64,000 nucleotides of DNA from Erysipelotrichaceae bacterium (lineage in GTDB: Bacteria; Bacillota_I; Bacilli_A; Erysipelotrichales; Coprobacillaceae). Below the pieces are notes generated by a model, which searched no databases, was not told the origin of the DNA, and worked only from the letters and a program-made list of their open reading frames with translations. This document shows positions 33,869-42,311 of this stretch, piece by piece. The DNA is taken from positions 14,905-78,904 of the forward strand of contig JAGZJH010000016.1 in NCBI GenBank assembly GCA_018365815.1, given 5' to 3'. The translations under genes were made by a program, and so were the position numbers. Position 1 is the stretch's first letter; each line of letters opens with the position of its first letter.

Positions 33869-34642
33869 TTAACCTCCAATATACTTATATATGAGCTGTT
33901 GATAAACTTTTTTAGAGATATAAAGATGTTCAAACAAGAAATCAACTAACCCACTAGCATCATTTGATGCCATTAAATTTACAATGTGTTCTAATTCAAT
34001 CATAGGTGCATTTTCTTTTTTTATGTCTTTAGAAACTATAATAATTTTTAAAGCAAATATATTAGTATGGTGATTAAAGATATAAATTGCTTTATAATCT
34101 TCTAAATAAAAATAACTTAACTCTTTAATTCTAGCAATCATTTGAAAATCACTAAATCCATATAATAAACATATTTCACCATAAGTTTCCATTGGTGAGC
34201 ATATTTCACTACGAAAGTCTTCTAATAAGTATTTATTTTGTTTTAAAAATAAAGATTGGTAATCTTGAATATAACGTTGATTAATTTCAAAATCAAAAAA
34301 TGGCATTAAAATTAAATTTTCTTGAAAATAAAAATGAGGAATTTCATTTAAAATCAACTCTAATTCACCGCTAATTAACACCTGTCTTTGATGATAATCC
34401 ATATATTCCCATAAACCATGACAATCATTTAATAAATGTTGGTAAATTTGAGCTAAACGTTCTTTATTTAATAAACCATGATAATAGACTAAGGCATATT
34501 GTAAATCATATTCGTCTTTTATCTTAATATTAATTCCGGCTGTGTTTAATGTTTTTAAATGTTTAGTTATTAAATTATATTTTTTTAATTGTTTAATATT
34601 CGGATTAAATCCATATTTATTTAAGCCCCTATAAACGTCCAT
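33869..34642 (-). CDS. Uncharacterised protein between rsmE and mtaB
   Basis: I do not recognise this 257-residue protein. It has no signal peptide or transmembrane segment and looks like a soluble, mostly helical protein rich in Tyr, Leu and Ile. Its start (LNKYGFNPNIKQLKKYNLIT) is basic. The middle has DYHQRQVLISGELELILNEI followed by PHFYFQENLILMPFFDF, and a C-terminal helical section has NLMASNDASGLVDFLFEHLY. It is 10 bases after rsmE and 2 bases before mtaB, so it is co-expressed with two RNA-modifying enzymes. The context suggests, but does not show, a link to RNA modification. Confidence 0.6.
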   Translation of the reverse strand: MDVYRGLNKYGFNPNIKQLKKYNLITKHLKTLNTAGINIKIKDEYDLQYALVYYHGLLNKERLAQIYQHLLNDCHGLWEYMDYHQRQVLISGELELILNEIPHFYFQENLILMPFFDFEINQRYIQDYQSLFLKQNKYLLEDFRSEICSPMETYGEICLLYGFSDFQMIARIKELSYFYLEDYKAIYIFNHHTNIFALKIIIVSKDIKKENAPMIELEHIVNLMASNDASGLVDFLFEHLYISKKVYQQLIYKYIGG

Positions 34643-34652
34643 GATAATTCCC

Positions 34653-35384
34653 CTATTCTAACTCTAAAGCATAACTAATTGCACTTAACATATATAATGG
34701 TGCTGTCTCACTACGTAAAATACGTTTTCCAAGCGAACAAGATAACACTCCCATTTTATTTAATTTTTCAATTTCACTAGGGTCAAAACCACCTTCACAT
34801 CCAACAATAATAGTAATGCTTTCACCTTTCTTCATTTGACTTAATGTATTTTTTAATACACTAATTTCATTATTTTTAGCGTTTTGTTCATATGCAACAA
34901 TATTGTAATCACTCATCATATTGGCAATCTCATTAATTTGAATTAATGGTTGAAGATTGGGTATAATATTGCGATAAGATTGTTCAGCTGATTCTTTTAA
35001 TATTTTACGATAACGGTCATATTTTTTACTGAATTTTTGAGCATCAGTTTTAATGACAGAACGTTTTGTCATTAAAGGAGTAATCGAATGTACTCCTAAT
35101 TCACAAGCTTTTTGTAATACAAATTCAAACTTATCTCCCTTAGGTAAGGCATAAATTAAATGTACTTTAACCGGTAATTCGTGATTTTCATTTAACTTTT
35201 CAAGTACTTTAATTAAACCACTACCAATATCTTCGATTTCACAAAGATAAACCTCTGCAGATTGATTAATACATATAATTTGATCTTTATTTTTCATACG
35301 CATAACTTTTTTGATGTGATGTAAGTCTTCACTATTCATCAAAAAACCATCTAAGTTAAACTGATCAACAAAATAACGTTGCAT
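34653..35384 (-). CDS. rsmE: 16S rRNA (uracil1498-N3)-methyltransferase
   Basis: SPOUT methyltransferase that modifies U1498 in the decoding-site helix 44. About 243 residues: an N-terminal PUA-like domain (QRYFVDQFNLDGFLMNSEDL), then the trefoil-knot domain with ALPKGDKFEFVLQKACELG, the SAM site ITIIVGCEGGFDPSEIEKL and LGKRILRSETAPLYMLSAI. I chose the ATG at 35382-35384, preceded by GGAGGGG. First gene of the operon with mtaB and murE. Confidence 0.94.
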   Translation of the reverse strand: MQRYFVDQFNLDGFLMNSEDLHHIKKVMRMKNKDQIICINQSAEVYLCEIEDIGSGLIKVLEKLNENHELPVKVHLIYALPKGDKFEFVLQKACELGVHSITPLMTKRSVIKTDAQKFSKKYDRYRKILKESAEQSYRNIIPNLQPLIQINEIANMMSDYNIVAYEQNAKNNEISVLKNTLSQMKKGESITIIVGCEGGFDPSEIEKLNKMGVLSCSLGKRILRSETAPLYMLSAISYALELE

Positions 35385-35453
35385 AACACCCCTCCATTTT
35401 TTCCATTTTATCATATCTTTATTTAAAACTCAAAAGATACCACACTTAAAAAG

Positions 35454-35480
35454 TAAAAAAATGCAGTATTTCTACTGCAT
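35454..35480 (-). terminator. Intrinsic terminator after the zinc-ribbon protein gene
   Basis: Perfect stem ATGCAGTA/TACTGCAT (35461-35480) with a T-run on the minus strand, just past the stop. Confidence 0.85.
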
Positions 35481-35482
35481 CG

Positions 35483-36664
35483 TTAAATATATTTCCCATT
35501 TTTACTTGAATTAAAAATATTTGTAATCCCTTCACCATTTAAATCCATTGAATACCATTCTTGTTCATTCATATCAAAATATACAATATAATCACCAGTT
35601 AAATAAATAGAAGTGACTAAAACATCTTGGTTCACCCATTGATTATCTGCTCCATTTGTTTTCATATTAATAATTTGACTTTGACTGTTGAAATAATAAA
35701 TATCATCATCATTTAATACGAATTCATAAGTGATTTCTTTATTTAAACGTTTTTTAGTTTGATCTTTTAAATCAAAGCAATAAATATACCCATCAGATTG
35801 TGAAATATAATAAATTTTATCATCATTTACTACCATATTAAACACATATTCATTTAAAACTTCACTCACTTCGTTGGTTTTTAAATCTATTTTTTGGATA
35901 TTACTTTGAGTAGAGAAGTATAAATAATCATCTACAATTTGTATATTATAACTGGCTTCGTCATTTAACTTTTTAGTTTCTTTAGTTTTTATATTGTATT
36001 GGTAAATTGATTCATGATCTGAATCATTTTGATAATACAAATAATCATCTTCGATAAACAAATAATAAGCATCTACTTCAATGATGATAGAGACTTCATT
36101 TGTTTTTAAATCATATTTTAAAATATTTCCGTTTTTATTTTCATCTTTAAAATAAAGTGCTTCATCATCAATCGTTAAATAAGAACAATTTCCTTCATAA
36201 ATGAGCTTTTGTGAAGTAAATCCTTCATCAAAAGAGGTAATGCCTTTTTCATTTGCAATGTAAATATGATTTTCATCAGTGCAAATTGCACCCCCTTTAA
36301 CTAAATTGCTGACTTTGGTCACATCATCATTTTCTAAATAATTACCGCTAATTTCTTTATAATTATATTTATAATTTTCTTCATTACCTAATTGATTTTG
36401 CGATGATTGTATCGTTCTTGATCGATCTAAATCAATTTTAAAGAAAATTAAAATGATACAAGTGACAATTAAAACTCCCCAAGCCATTTTATTTTTAACA
36501 ATTCGTTGTTTTTTGACTTTTTCCATTGTATAAATATCTTGATGAAACTCACTTTCACTTATTTTTTCATTTTGGCTTGCTGTGTTTTCGCTTAACTTAG
36601 CGCCACAAAAATCGCAATATTGAGTTCCTTTATCAACTTCATGACCACATACAGGACATTTCAT
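35483..36664 (-). CDS. Zinc-ribbon, membrane-anchored DUF5050-type protein
   Basis: The 393-residue protein starts with a zinc ribbon (CPVCGHEVDKGTQYCDFCGAKL region, two CxxC pairs), then a basic linker, one transmembrane segment (about residues 61-77, WGVLIVTCIILIFFKI), and a long outside domain of repeated short strands such as DDDIYYFNSQ, VDDYLYFSTQ and NDDKIYYISQ. Those DxLYY-type repeats match the beta-propeller-like DUF5050 layout. Function unknown; a sensor or wall-associated role is possible. It stands alone between clpB and the rsmE operon, with its own terminator. Confidence 0.72.
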   Translation of the reverse strand: MKCPVCGHEVDKGTQYCDFCGAKLSENTASQNEKISESEFHQDIYTMEKVKKQRIVKNKMAWGVLIVTCIILIFFKIDLDRSRTIQSSQNQLGNEENYKYNYKEISGNYLENDDVTKVSNLVKGGAICTDENHIYIANEKGITSFDEGFTSQKLIYEGNCSYLTIDDEALYFKDENKNGNILKYDLKTNEVSIIIEVDAYYLFIEDDYLYYQNDSDHESIYQYNIKTKETKKLNDEASYNIQIVDDYLYFSTQSNIQKIDLKTNEVSEVLNEYVFNMVVNDDKIYYISQSDGYIYCFDLKDQTKKRLNKEITYEFVLNDDDIYYFNSQSQIINMKTNGADNQWVNQDVLVTSIYLTGDYIVYFDMNEQEWYSMDLNGEGITNIFNSSKNGKYI

Positions 36665-36733
36665 AATACCACCTCATTATATATATTATCATACTTTAAC
36701 AAAAATTTCTTTAAATAACATAAATTACCACAA

Positions 36734-36762
36734 TTAAAAAAGATGATGGTTTCCCATCATCT
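36734..36762 (-). terminator. Intrinsic terminator of clpB
   Basis: Stem AGATGATGG/CCATCATCT with a T-run on the minus strand; the clpB stop lies within it. Confidence 0.85.
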
Positions 36763-39315
36763 AATCACAAATTCTCCGTTATCTTCATCAACAATTACTT
36801 TTGAACCAGGAACAATACTTCCTTCGATTATTTTACGGGCAACTAATGTTTCGATATTAGTTTGAATATAACGTTGTAATGGTCTTGCACCATATTGATA
36901 ATCATAACCGTTTTCCATAATCTTTTCTTTAGCTTTAGATGTGATTTCTAAACTAATTTCTTGTTCATTTAATCGTTTTTCAAGTAAGTGGATAAATTTA
37001 TCAATAACCTTGTAAATAACTTCTTGATTTAATGAATTGAATAAAACAATTTCATCAATACGATTTAAAAATTCAGGTTTAAAGTAATTTTTCAAATCAT
37101 TTAAAACTAATTCTTGATTTTCTAAAGTATTCCCTTCAAGTAAATAGTTAGAGCCTAAATTTGAAGTCATGACAATAATTGTATTTTTAAAACTGATTGT
37201 TTTTCCTTTTGAATCTGTAATACGTCCATCATCAAGCACTTGTAACAAAATATTGAAAACATCAGGGTGTGCTTTTTCGATTTCATCAAGTAAGACAATA
37301 GAATAAGGATTTCTTCTAACGGCTTCAGTTAATTGTCCGCCTTCTTCATATCCAACATATCCTGGTGGCGCTCCTAATAATCTAGATACACTATATTTTT
37401 CCATATATTCGGACATATCTATACGAACAATATGTTTTTCACTATCAAATAATTGTTCGGCTAATGCTTTAGCAACTTCAGTTTTACCTACTCCGGTAGG
37501 TCCTAAAAATAGAAATGAACCAATTGGTTTACTTTCATCACGAATACCTGCTCGACTTCTTAAAATCGCATTAACAACTTTTTCTAAGGCTTCATCTTGG
37601 CCAATAACTCTTTTTTGTAAAACATCTTTTAAGTTTAGGATTTTTTCACGTTCTGATTGTTGAAGTTTACTAACTGGAATATGTGTCCATTTTGAAATGA
37701 CTTCACTTACTGTTTCTTCAGTGACTTTTTCTTGAAGTAAATAATCTTCTTTATTAATCGCTTCTAAACGTTCGATTTCTTTTTCAATATTAGGTAATTC
37801 TTCATATTTAATACGAGAGGCTTTTTCAAAATTTGATTCCATTTCATATTGTTCTTGTTGTAATTGTAAACGTGTACGTTTGTCTTTGAGGGTTTTAATT
37901 TCCTCGATTTCTTTCTTTTCAGATTGCCATTTAGAAATTAAAACTTTTTCTTGTTCATCAAGTGAGGCGATACGTTGTTTAATATCATTTAAACGTTCTT
38001 TGTTTTTTTCGCTTGTTTCTTTTTCAATTGAGATACGTTCCATTTCTAATCGATTTTTTTCTCGTGTAATTGAATCTAATTCTTGTGGCAATGAATCGAT
38101 TTCCATACGAATTGTTGCACAAGCTTCATCAATTAAATCAATGGCTTTGTCTGGTAAAAAACGATCTGTAATATAACGTTCTGATAAATTTGCTGCGCAA
38201 ACGATAGCACTATCACTAATTTGAACACCATGATGTGTTTCAAAACCATTTTTTAACCCTCTTAAAATGGCAATTGTATCATTAATATCCGGTTCATCAA
38301 CTTGTACTTTTTGAAAACGTCTTTCTAAAGCTGCATCTTTTTCAATATATAAACGATATTCATCTAAAGTTGTTGCCCCAATACAATGTAATTCTCCACG
38401 TGCTAACATTGGTTTTAATAAATTTGCTGCATCCATCGCACCATCAGTTTTGCCAGCACCAACTAATTGGTGAATTTCGTCAATAAATAAGATGATATTT
38501 CCTTCAGCTTTTTTGATTTCATTTAAAACAGCTTTTAACCTTTCTTCAAATTCACCACGATATTTTGCACCTGCTACTAATGCCCCTAAATCTAATTCAT
38601 AAACAGTTTTATGTTGCAATGAACTTGGTACATCATTTTTAAAGATACGCCACGCTAACCCTTCAACAATGGCAGTTTTACCTACACCTGGTTCACCAAT
38701 TAAAATCGGATTGTTTTTTGTTTTACGACTTAATATTTGAATGACTCGACGAATTTCTTCATCACGACCAATAACAACATCAATTTTACCCTCTTTAACA
38801 TCTTTAGTTAAATCACGGCCATATTTTTCTAATACTTCGTAATTATTTTCTGGATCTTGTGTTTTCACTTGGTTCGACCCCCTTATCTCTTTAATTATTT
38901 TTGTGGCATCATTTTGTGTTAAACGAATTTCATTTAAAAATTCTTTGATATAACTACTATTGGTAACAAATAATGCAAGAATGATATGTTCAACTGATAA
39001 AAAATCATCTTTCAATTCCCTTTGTTTTTGATAGCCGTTATTTATTAATGCATTTAAATCATAAGATAAACGTGCATTTTCTAAATTAGCCTGCGTTTTA
39101 GGCAAAGAAGTGATTTTAGAATCTACTAATTGTAACGCTTGTGTGTGGTTTAAATTTAGTTTATCTAAAACACGTACAAACATTCCTTCTTGATCTTCTA
39201 ATAAAGCTTTTAATAAGTGACAAACATCAACAACTTGATTAGATGAGGCAACTGCAATTTGAACAGCATTGTTCAGTGCTTCTTGCATCTTATGTGTCAT
39301 TTTTTCTATATCCAT
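36757..39315 (-). CDS. clpB: ATP-dependent disaggregase ClpB
   Basis: Hexameric Hsp100 chaperone that extracts proteins from aggregates with DnaK. About 852 residues: N-domain (MTHKMQEALNNAVQIAVASS), first AAA+ with Walker A GEPGVGKTAIVEG and IILFIDEIHQLVGAG, a coiled M-domain (about residues 400-520), and second AAA+ with GPTGVGKTEVAKALAE and VLLDEIEKAHPDVFNILLQV. No ClpP-binding tripeptide loop was noted. I place the start at the ATG at 39313-39315, preceded by GGAGGGC. Two CIRCE operators flank the promoter, indicating HrcA control. Confidence 0.97.
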   Translation of the reverse strand: MDIEKMTHKMQEALNNAVQIAVASSNQVVDVCHLLKALLEDQEGMFVRVLDKLNLNHTQALQLVDSKITSLPKTQANLENARLSYDLNALINNGYQKQRELKDDFLSVEHIILALFVTNSSYIKEFLNEIRLTQNDATKIIKEIRGSNQVKTQDPENNYEVLEKYGRDLTKDVKEGKIDVVIGRDEEIRRVIQILSRKTKNNPILIGEPGVGKTAIVEGLAWRIFKNDVPSSLQHKTVYELDLGALVAGAKYRGEFEERLKAVLNEIKKAEGNIILFIDEIHQLVGAGKTDGAMDAANLLKPMLARGELHCIGATTLDEYRLYIEKDAALERRFQKVQVDEPDINDTIAILRGLKNGFETHHGVQISDSAIVCAANLSERYITDRFLPDKAIDLIDEACATIRMEIDSLPQELDSITREKNRLEMERISIEKETSEKNKERLNDIKQRIASLDEQEKVLISKWQSEKKEIEEIKTLKDKRTRLQLQQEQYEMESNFEKASRIKYEELPNIEKEIERLEAINKEDYLLQEKVTEETVSEVISKWTHIPVSKLQQSEREKILNLKDVLQKRVIGQDEALEKVVNAILRSRAGIRDESKPIGSFLFLGPTGVGKTEVAKALAEQLFDSEKHIVRIDMSEYMEKYSVSRLLGAPPGYVGYEEGGQLTEAVRRNPYSIVLLDEIEKAHPDVFNILLQVLDDGRITDSKGKTISFKNTIIVMTSNLGSNYLLEGNTLENQELVLNDLKNYFKPEFLNRIDEIVLFNSLNQEVIYKVIDKFIHLLEKRLNEQEISLEITSKAKEKIMENGYDYQYGARPLQRYIQTNIETLVARKIIEGSIVPGSKVIVDEDNGEFVIR

Positions 39316-39328
39316 ATTATGCCCTCCT

Positions 39329-39355
39329 TTAGCACTCATATACCTCAAGTGCTAA
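39329..39355. promoter_or_regulatory. CIRCE operator, proximal copy (HrcA site)
   Basis: TTAGCACTC, 9 bases, AAGTGCTAA on the plus strand, one mismatch from the CIRCE consensus TTAGCACTC-N9-GAGTGCTAA. It lies between the -10 box and the clpB ribosome site, covering the probable transcription start. Confidence 0.92.
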
Positions 39356-39359
39356 GTTT

Positions 39360-39387
39360 ATTATACCACTCTTTTTAGCAGTGTCAA
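39360..39387 (-). promoter_or_regulatory. Vegetative promoter of clpB
   Basis: Consensus TTGACA (39382-39387), 16 bases, consensus TATAAT (39360-39365) on the minus strand. The -35 lies inside the distal CIRCE. Confidence 0.92.
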
Positions 39388-39401
39388 GGCTAGAGTGCTA
39401 A
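39375..39401. promoter_or_regulatory. CIRCE operator, distal copy (HrcA site)
   Basis: TTAGCAGTG, 9 bases, GAGTGCTAA on the plus strand; one half is perfect and the other has one mismatch. It overlaps the -35 hexamer of clpB. Confidence 0.9.
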
Positions 39402-39435
39402 AATATTTATTTTTCTTTATTAGTATATCCAAAAT

Positions 39436-39461
39436 TAAAAAACCTATCACTAGGATAGGGC
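39436..39461 (-). terminator. Intrinsic terminator after the DUF1836 gene
   Basis: Stem CCTATC/GATAGG with a T-run on the minus strand, directly beyond the DUF1836 stop. Confidence 0.75.
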
Positions 39462-39462
39462 A

Positions 39463-40023
39463 TTATTTATCTTTAATTGGAAAATAATAATCAATTAATT
39501 CTTGGGCAACATTTTTAGAGAACTCTGATAAAGCACATAAACATAAAATTGTCACTAATCGATCATTACTATTTTGAAAATCTAAATTTTCATTTTCGAT
39601 AATTTGTGAAATGGAATTCGCCATTAAATCTTGTTTTGAATGTTTCATTTGTAAAAAGTGATCATACACTTCTTTTAAATCGATTTCACCTTTATCACTT
39701 TGTTCATAAATTGGTTTTAATATTCGCTTAATTTCTTCTATGGATAAAGTATTTTTTAAAGAATAAACTATTAACATTTGAATAATATGGTCTTTAGAAT
39801 ATTTTTTCCCTTTTATCGGTTTAATAATCCCTTGTTTACTATAATTATTAACCATAGTTTTTGTTAAAATTTTCTCACCATCATGACGTTTATTTTCACT
39901 TAAATATTTATCAAGTAATGTAATAATTTGATCTATATATAAATCTAAATCCGGAATCATTGATGAATCAATATCTTTTTTTGCCAATACTTTATGTACT
40001 AACTGTTCAATATCATTAATCAT
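39463..40023 (-). CDS. DUF1836 family protein, probable MerR-like regulator
   Basis: The 186-residue protein matches the DUF1836 family. Its helix-turn-helix part is LTKTMVNNYSKQGIIKPIKG, followed by KKYSKDHIIQMLIVYSLKNT and LSIEEIKRILKPIY, a MerR-type arrangement of winged helix plus helical body. A C-terminal helical segment follows (DRLVTILCLCALSEFSKNVA). It is divergent from trhA, and a perfect inverted repeat lies ahead of trhA (40120-40136). DUF1836 and hemolysin III genes are often neighbours, so it may control trhA. The start at 40023 has GGAGG upstream. Confidence 0.8.
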   Translation of the reverse strand: MINDIEQLVHKVLAKKDIDSSMIPDLDLYIDQIITLLDKYLSENKRHDGEKILTKTMVNNYSKQGIIKPIKGKKYSKDHIIQMLIVYSLKNTLSIEEIKRILKPIYEQSDKGEIDLKEVYDHFLQMKHSKQDLMANSISQIIENENLDFQNSNDRLVTILCLCALSEFSKNVAQELIDYYFPIKDK

Positions 40024-40080
40024 ATTTATCCCTCCTATACTATATAATAAATGAACCGGTTTTGAAAATCAATATATTAA

Positions 40081-40108
40081 TTGACATTTTCACATAAAGA
40101 AGTATAAT
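40081..40108 (+). promoter_or_regulatory. Vegetative promoter of trhA
   Basis: TTGACA (40081-40086), 16 bases, TATAAT (40103-40108); both hexamers match consensus. The trhA start lies about 44 bases downstream. Confidence 0.85.
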
Positions 40109-40119
40109 AACTTTATTAA

Positions 40120-40136
40120 GTAGTTTTAAAAACTAC
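40120..40136. repeat. Perfect inverted repeat in the trhA leader, candidate operator
   Basis: GTAGTTTT-A-AAAACTAC, two 8-base arms around one base, lying 11 bases after the -10 box and before the ribosome site GGAGG. It is not followed by a T-run, so an operator is more likely than a terminator. Confidence 0.55.
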
Positions 40137-40151
40137 ATAAGGAGGAATAAT

Positions 40152-40790
40152 ATGAAATTCTATGAAAAAGCTCAAGATCCTATTAGTTTCTTTACTCATT
40201 TTATTGGTGCTGTTTTAGCAATCATTGGAACTTTATTTATTGTCATTCAACAAATTAATACATATGCTTCTACATTGACAATTATCTCAGTATTAATTTT
40301 TGGCTTGTCGATGTTTACTTTATATAGTGCGAGTAGTATTTATCATTATGTCAGTGATTTATCACCATATAAAACTCATTTAAGAAAATTTGATCATGCT
40401 TCTATCTATGTTTTAATTGCTGGAACTTATACACCTATTTGTCTTGCATATATGGATAACGGATTACAATTTTGTATCGGTATTTGGGCAGTTGCCATTT
40501 TAGGAATTATTATTAAACTTTGTTGGTTAAATGCTCCTCGTTTTTTATCTACTATCTTTTATTTAGCGTTAGGTTGGTCAATAGTATTAGATTTAAGCGT
40601 ATTTAATGAAATGAGTAAAGTCTGTTTTAGTTATATTGCAATTGGCGGAATAAGTTATAGTATTGGGGCAATTATATATATGATTAAAAAACCTAATTTT
40701 TCAAAACAATTTGGTTTTCATGAATTATTTCACATTTTTGTAATGCTAGGAACATTTTTTCACTTTTTAGCAATTGCATTTTATATTTAA
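40152..40790 (+). CDS. trhA: Hemolysin III / TrhA family membrane protein
   Basis: Seven-transmembrane protein of the PAQR superfamily; bacterial members affect membrane fluidity and were first named from hemolytic activity. The 212-residue product has PISFFTHFIGAVLAIIGTLF at the start, the conserved YSASSIYHYVSD (metal Ser/His region), RKFDHASIYVLIAGTYTPIC, and the closing FGFHELFHIFVMLGTFFHFL with two metal-binding His. Length is family-typical. It has a consensus promoter and its own terminator. Confidence 0.93.
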   Translation: MKFYEKAQDPISFFTHFIGAVLAIIGTLFIVIQQINTYASTLTIISVLIFGLSMFTLYSASSIYHYVSDLSPYKTHLRKFDHASIYVLIAGTYTPICLAYMDNGLQFCIGIWAVAILGIIIKLCWLNAPRFLSTIFYLALGWSIVLDLSVFNEMSKVCFSYIAIGGISYSIGAIIYMIKKPNFSKQFGFHELFHIFVMLGTFFHFLAIAFYI

Positions 40791-40820
40791 GATTAACTTC
40801 ATCTCAGTTAATCTTTTTTT
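40789..40820 (+). terminator. Terminator of trhA
   Basis: Stem AAGATTAAC/GTTAATCTT followed by seven T; it includes the last bases of the trhA stop. Confidence 0.85.
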
Positions 40821-40825
40821 ACTTA

Positions 40826-40877
40826 AAAAGGCCAAACAAAACGACTTTTTAAAAGTCATTTTATTTAGCCTTTTTTA
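40826..40877 (-). terminator. Long nested hairpin terminator of the priA-thiN operon
   Basis: Outer stem AAAAAGGC/GCCTTTTT, inner stem GACTTTT/AAAAGTC joined by nearly complementary A/T arms, about 50 bases in all, at the end of the minus-strand operon. Confidence 0.7.
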
Positions 40878-41060
40878 TTAAGCAGAAAATTTTGTTAGTA
40901 TCCAAATACATAAAATTGCAATTCCTGCTAAAATCCATTTAATTTTATCACCTTTATCCATTTTTGGCGTATTGTCTATTTTTTTACGTTGATCGGTGAT
41001 TCCAAGTTCATCTTCCATCATTTTCTTTTTTTCAGATTTTTTTAATTGCTTAGTTGCCAT
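40878..41060 (-). CDS. Small tail-anchored-like membrane protein
   Basis: I do not recognise this 60-residue protein. The first 40 residues are highly charged (TKQLKKSEKKKMMEDELGIT) and the last 20 form one transmembrane segment (IKWILAGIAILCIWILTKFS), so the N-terminus should be cytosolic. It overlaps the thiN end by 11 bases and closes the operon. In Bacillus the tiny sporulation gene spoVM follows thiN, but there is no sequence resemblance. Confidence 0.6.
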   Translation of the reverse strand: MATKQLKKSEKKKMMEDELGITDQRKKIDNTPKMDKGDKIKWILAGIAILCIWILTKFSA

Positions 41061-41664
41061 TGATATTCTCCTTACTATTTGATTGAATTACAATAATATC
41101 TTCATTTACCTCAATCATTCCTATATCATTAATAATTTCATTTGAAACACATAATGGATCATCTATATCTAATAAATAATGATCTAAAGGATATTGACAT
41201 CCTATAATAGAAATAGTGACAGGTTTTAAGGCAAAGAAAGATAAATATTGATAATTTTGTTTTAAAATTTGATGAGTTCCTGCATTTAATAAATAAATTT
41301 TATTATAGGCATCATAGATTGTAATGTGATGATGTGAATATTTTTTTAATAAACATATCACAGCCATGAAATGGTCTAATCTACCTCCGGTGACACCATA
41401 TAATTCTATATCATTATACCTACAAGCGATGGCATATTCAATAGCTTTAGCTAAATCCGTATCATCTTTTACTGTAGGTAATTTGATATTTTTATAAGTT
41501 TTAATAAGGTCTTGATTATTGAGTGAGTCAAAATCGCCTACAATTATTTTAGGTTCGATATTTTGATTTAATAAACTTTCTAATCCACCATCAACACCTA
41601 TATAATCCATAGAGGGATCTAAATCAATATCAAGTTGCCCTGCACCAACTATTCCAATTTTCAC
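41050..41664 (-). CDS. thiN: Thiamine pyrophosphokinase
   Basis: Makes thiamine diphosphate from thiamine and ATP, the cofactor that Dxs needs. The 204-residue product has IGVDGGLESLLNQNIEPKII, VGDFDSL, LPTVKDDTDLAKAIEYAI and GVTGGRLDHFMAVICLL, the standard TPK catalytic domain, and a C-terminal beta domain. It overlaps rpe by 4 bases. Position after rsgA-rpe is as in Bacillus (yloS). Confidence 0.93.
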   Translation of the reverse strand: MKIGIVGAGQLDIDLDPSMDYIGVDGGLESLLNQNIEPKIIVGDFDSLNNQDLIKTYKNIKLPTVKDDTDLAKAIEYAIACRYNDIELYGVTGGRLDHFMAVICLLKKYSHHHITIYDAYNKIYLLNAGTHQILKQNYQYLSFFALKPVTISIIGCQYPLDHYLLDIDDPLCVSNEIINDIGMIEVNEDIIVIQSNSKENINGN

Positions 41665-42311
41665 ATTAACGACGCAATGGCTTTATGCGTATCTTGATGA
41701 TTAAACACATAACTTCCCGCAACAAGTACATCTACACCTACTTCGTTACATTGTTTTGAAGTTGTTTCGTTAATCCCACCATCTACTTCAATTAAGCAAT
41801 TTAATGAATGATTTTGAATATAAGTTTTTAATTCTTTGATTTTATCTACTGCAATAGGGTTAAATGCTTGTCCACCAAAACCTGGTTCAACGCTCATCAC
41901 TAATACTAAATCTAAATCTTTAATAAATGGTAATATACATGAGATAGGTGTGGCTGGTTTAATACTTATTCCAACTTTTACATTTTGAGATTTAATTTTT
42001 TGAATTGTTTCTTTGATTTTATTTTCATCTTCATAAGCTTCATAATGAAAAGTAATGAGTGAAGCGTTTGATTTAATAAATTGATCTACGTATTTTAACG
42101 GATCACTAATCATTAAATGAACATCTAAAAACAAAGAAGTCACTTGACTAATATCTTTTAAAATACTATACCCAAATGAAATGTTGTTTACAAAATGTCC
42201 ATCCATGACATCATAATGAAGCCATAAAGCCCCACCTTCTTCTATTTTTTTAATATCTTTCTCTAAATTTGCAAAGTTTGCCGATAATACTGAAGGTGCA
42301 ATAATTGCCAT
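41661..42311 (-). CDS. rpe: Ribulose-phosphate 3-epimerase
   Basis: Pentose-phosphate enzyme interconverting ribulose and xylulose 5-phosphate. The 216-residue TIM barrel has IIAPSVLSANFANLEKDI, WLHYDVMDGHFVNNISFG, FLDVHLMISDP, VLVMSVEPGFGGQAFNPIAV and IEVDGGINETTSKQC, giving the metal His/Asp set. The ATG shares one base with the rsgA stop. Part of the priA-to-thiN operon. Confidence 0.97.
   Translation of the reverse strand: MAIIAPSVLSANFANLEKDIKKIEEGGALWLHYDVMDGHFVNNISFGYSILKDISQVTSLFLDVHLMISDPLKYVDQFIKSNASLITFHYEAYEDENKIKETIQKIKSQNVKVGISIKPATPISCILPFIKDLDLVLVMSVEPGFGGQAFNPIAVDKIKELKTYIQNHSLNCLIEVDGGINETTSKQCNEVGVDVLVAGSYVFNHQDTHKAIASLM

Noticed and set aside
39316..39348. N-terminal extension of clpB
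   Set aside because: It would start inside the proximal CIRCE operator; the downstream ATG has GGAGGGC and matches family N-termini.
40826..40877. Miniature inverted-repeat transposon
   Set aside because: There is no target duplication and it sits exactly at an operon end with a T-run; a nested terminator explains it.
40878..41060. spoVM homologue after thiN
   Set aside because: Position is right but the 60-residue charged, tail-anchored protein has no resemblance to the amphipathic SpoVM peptide.
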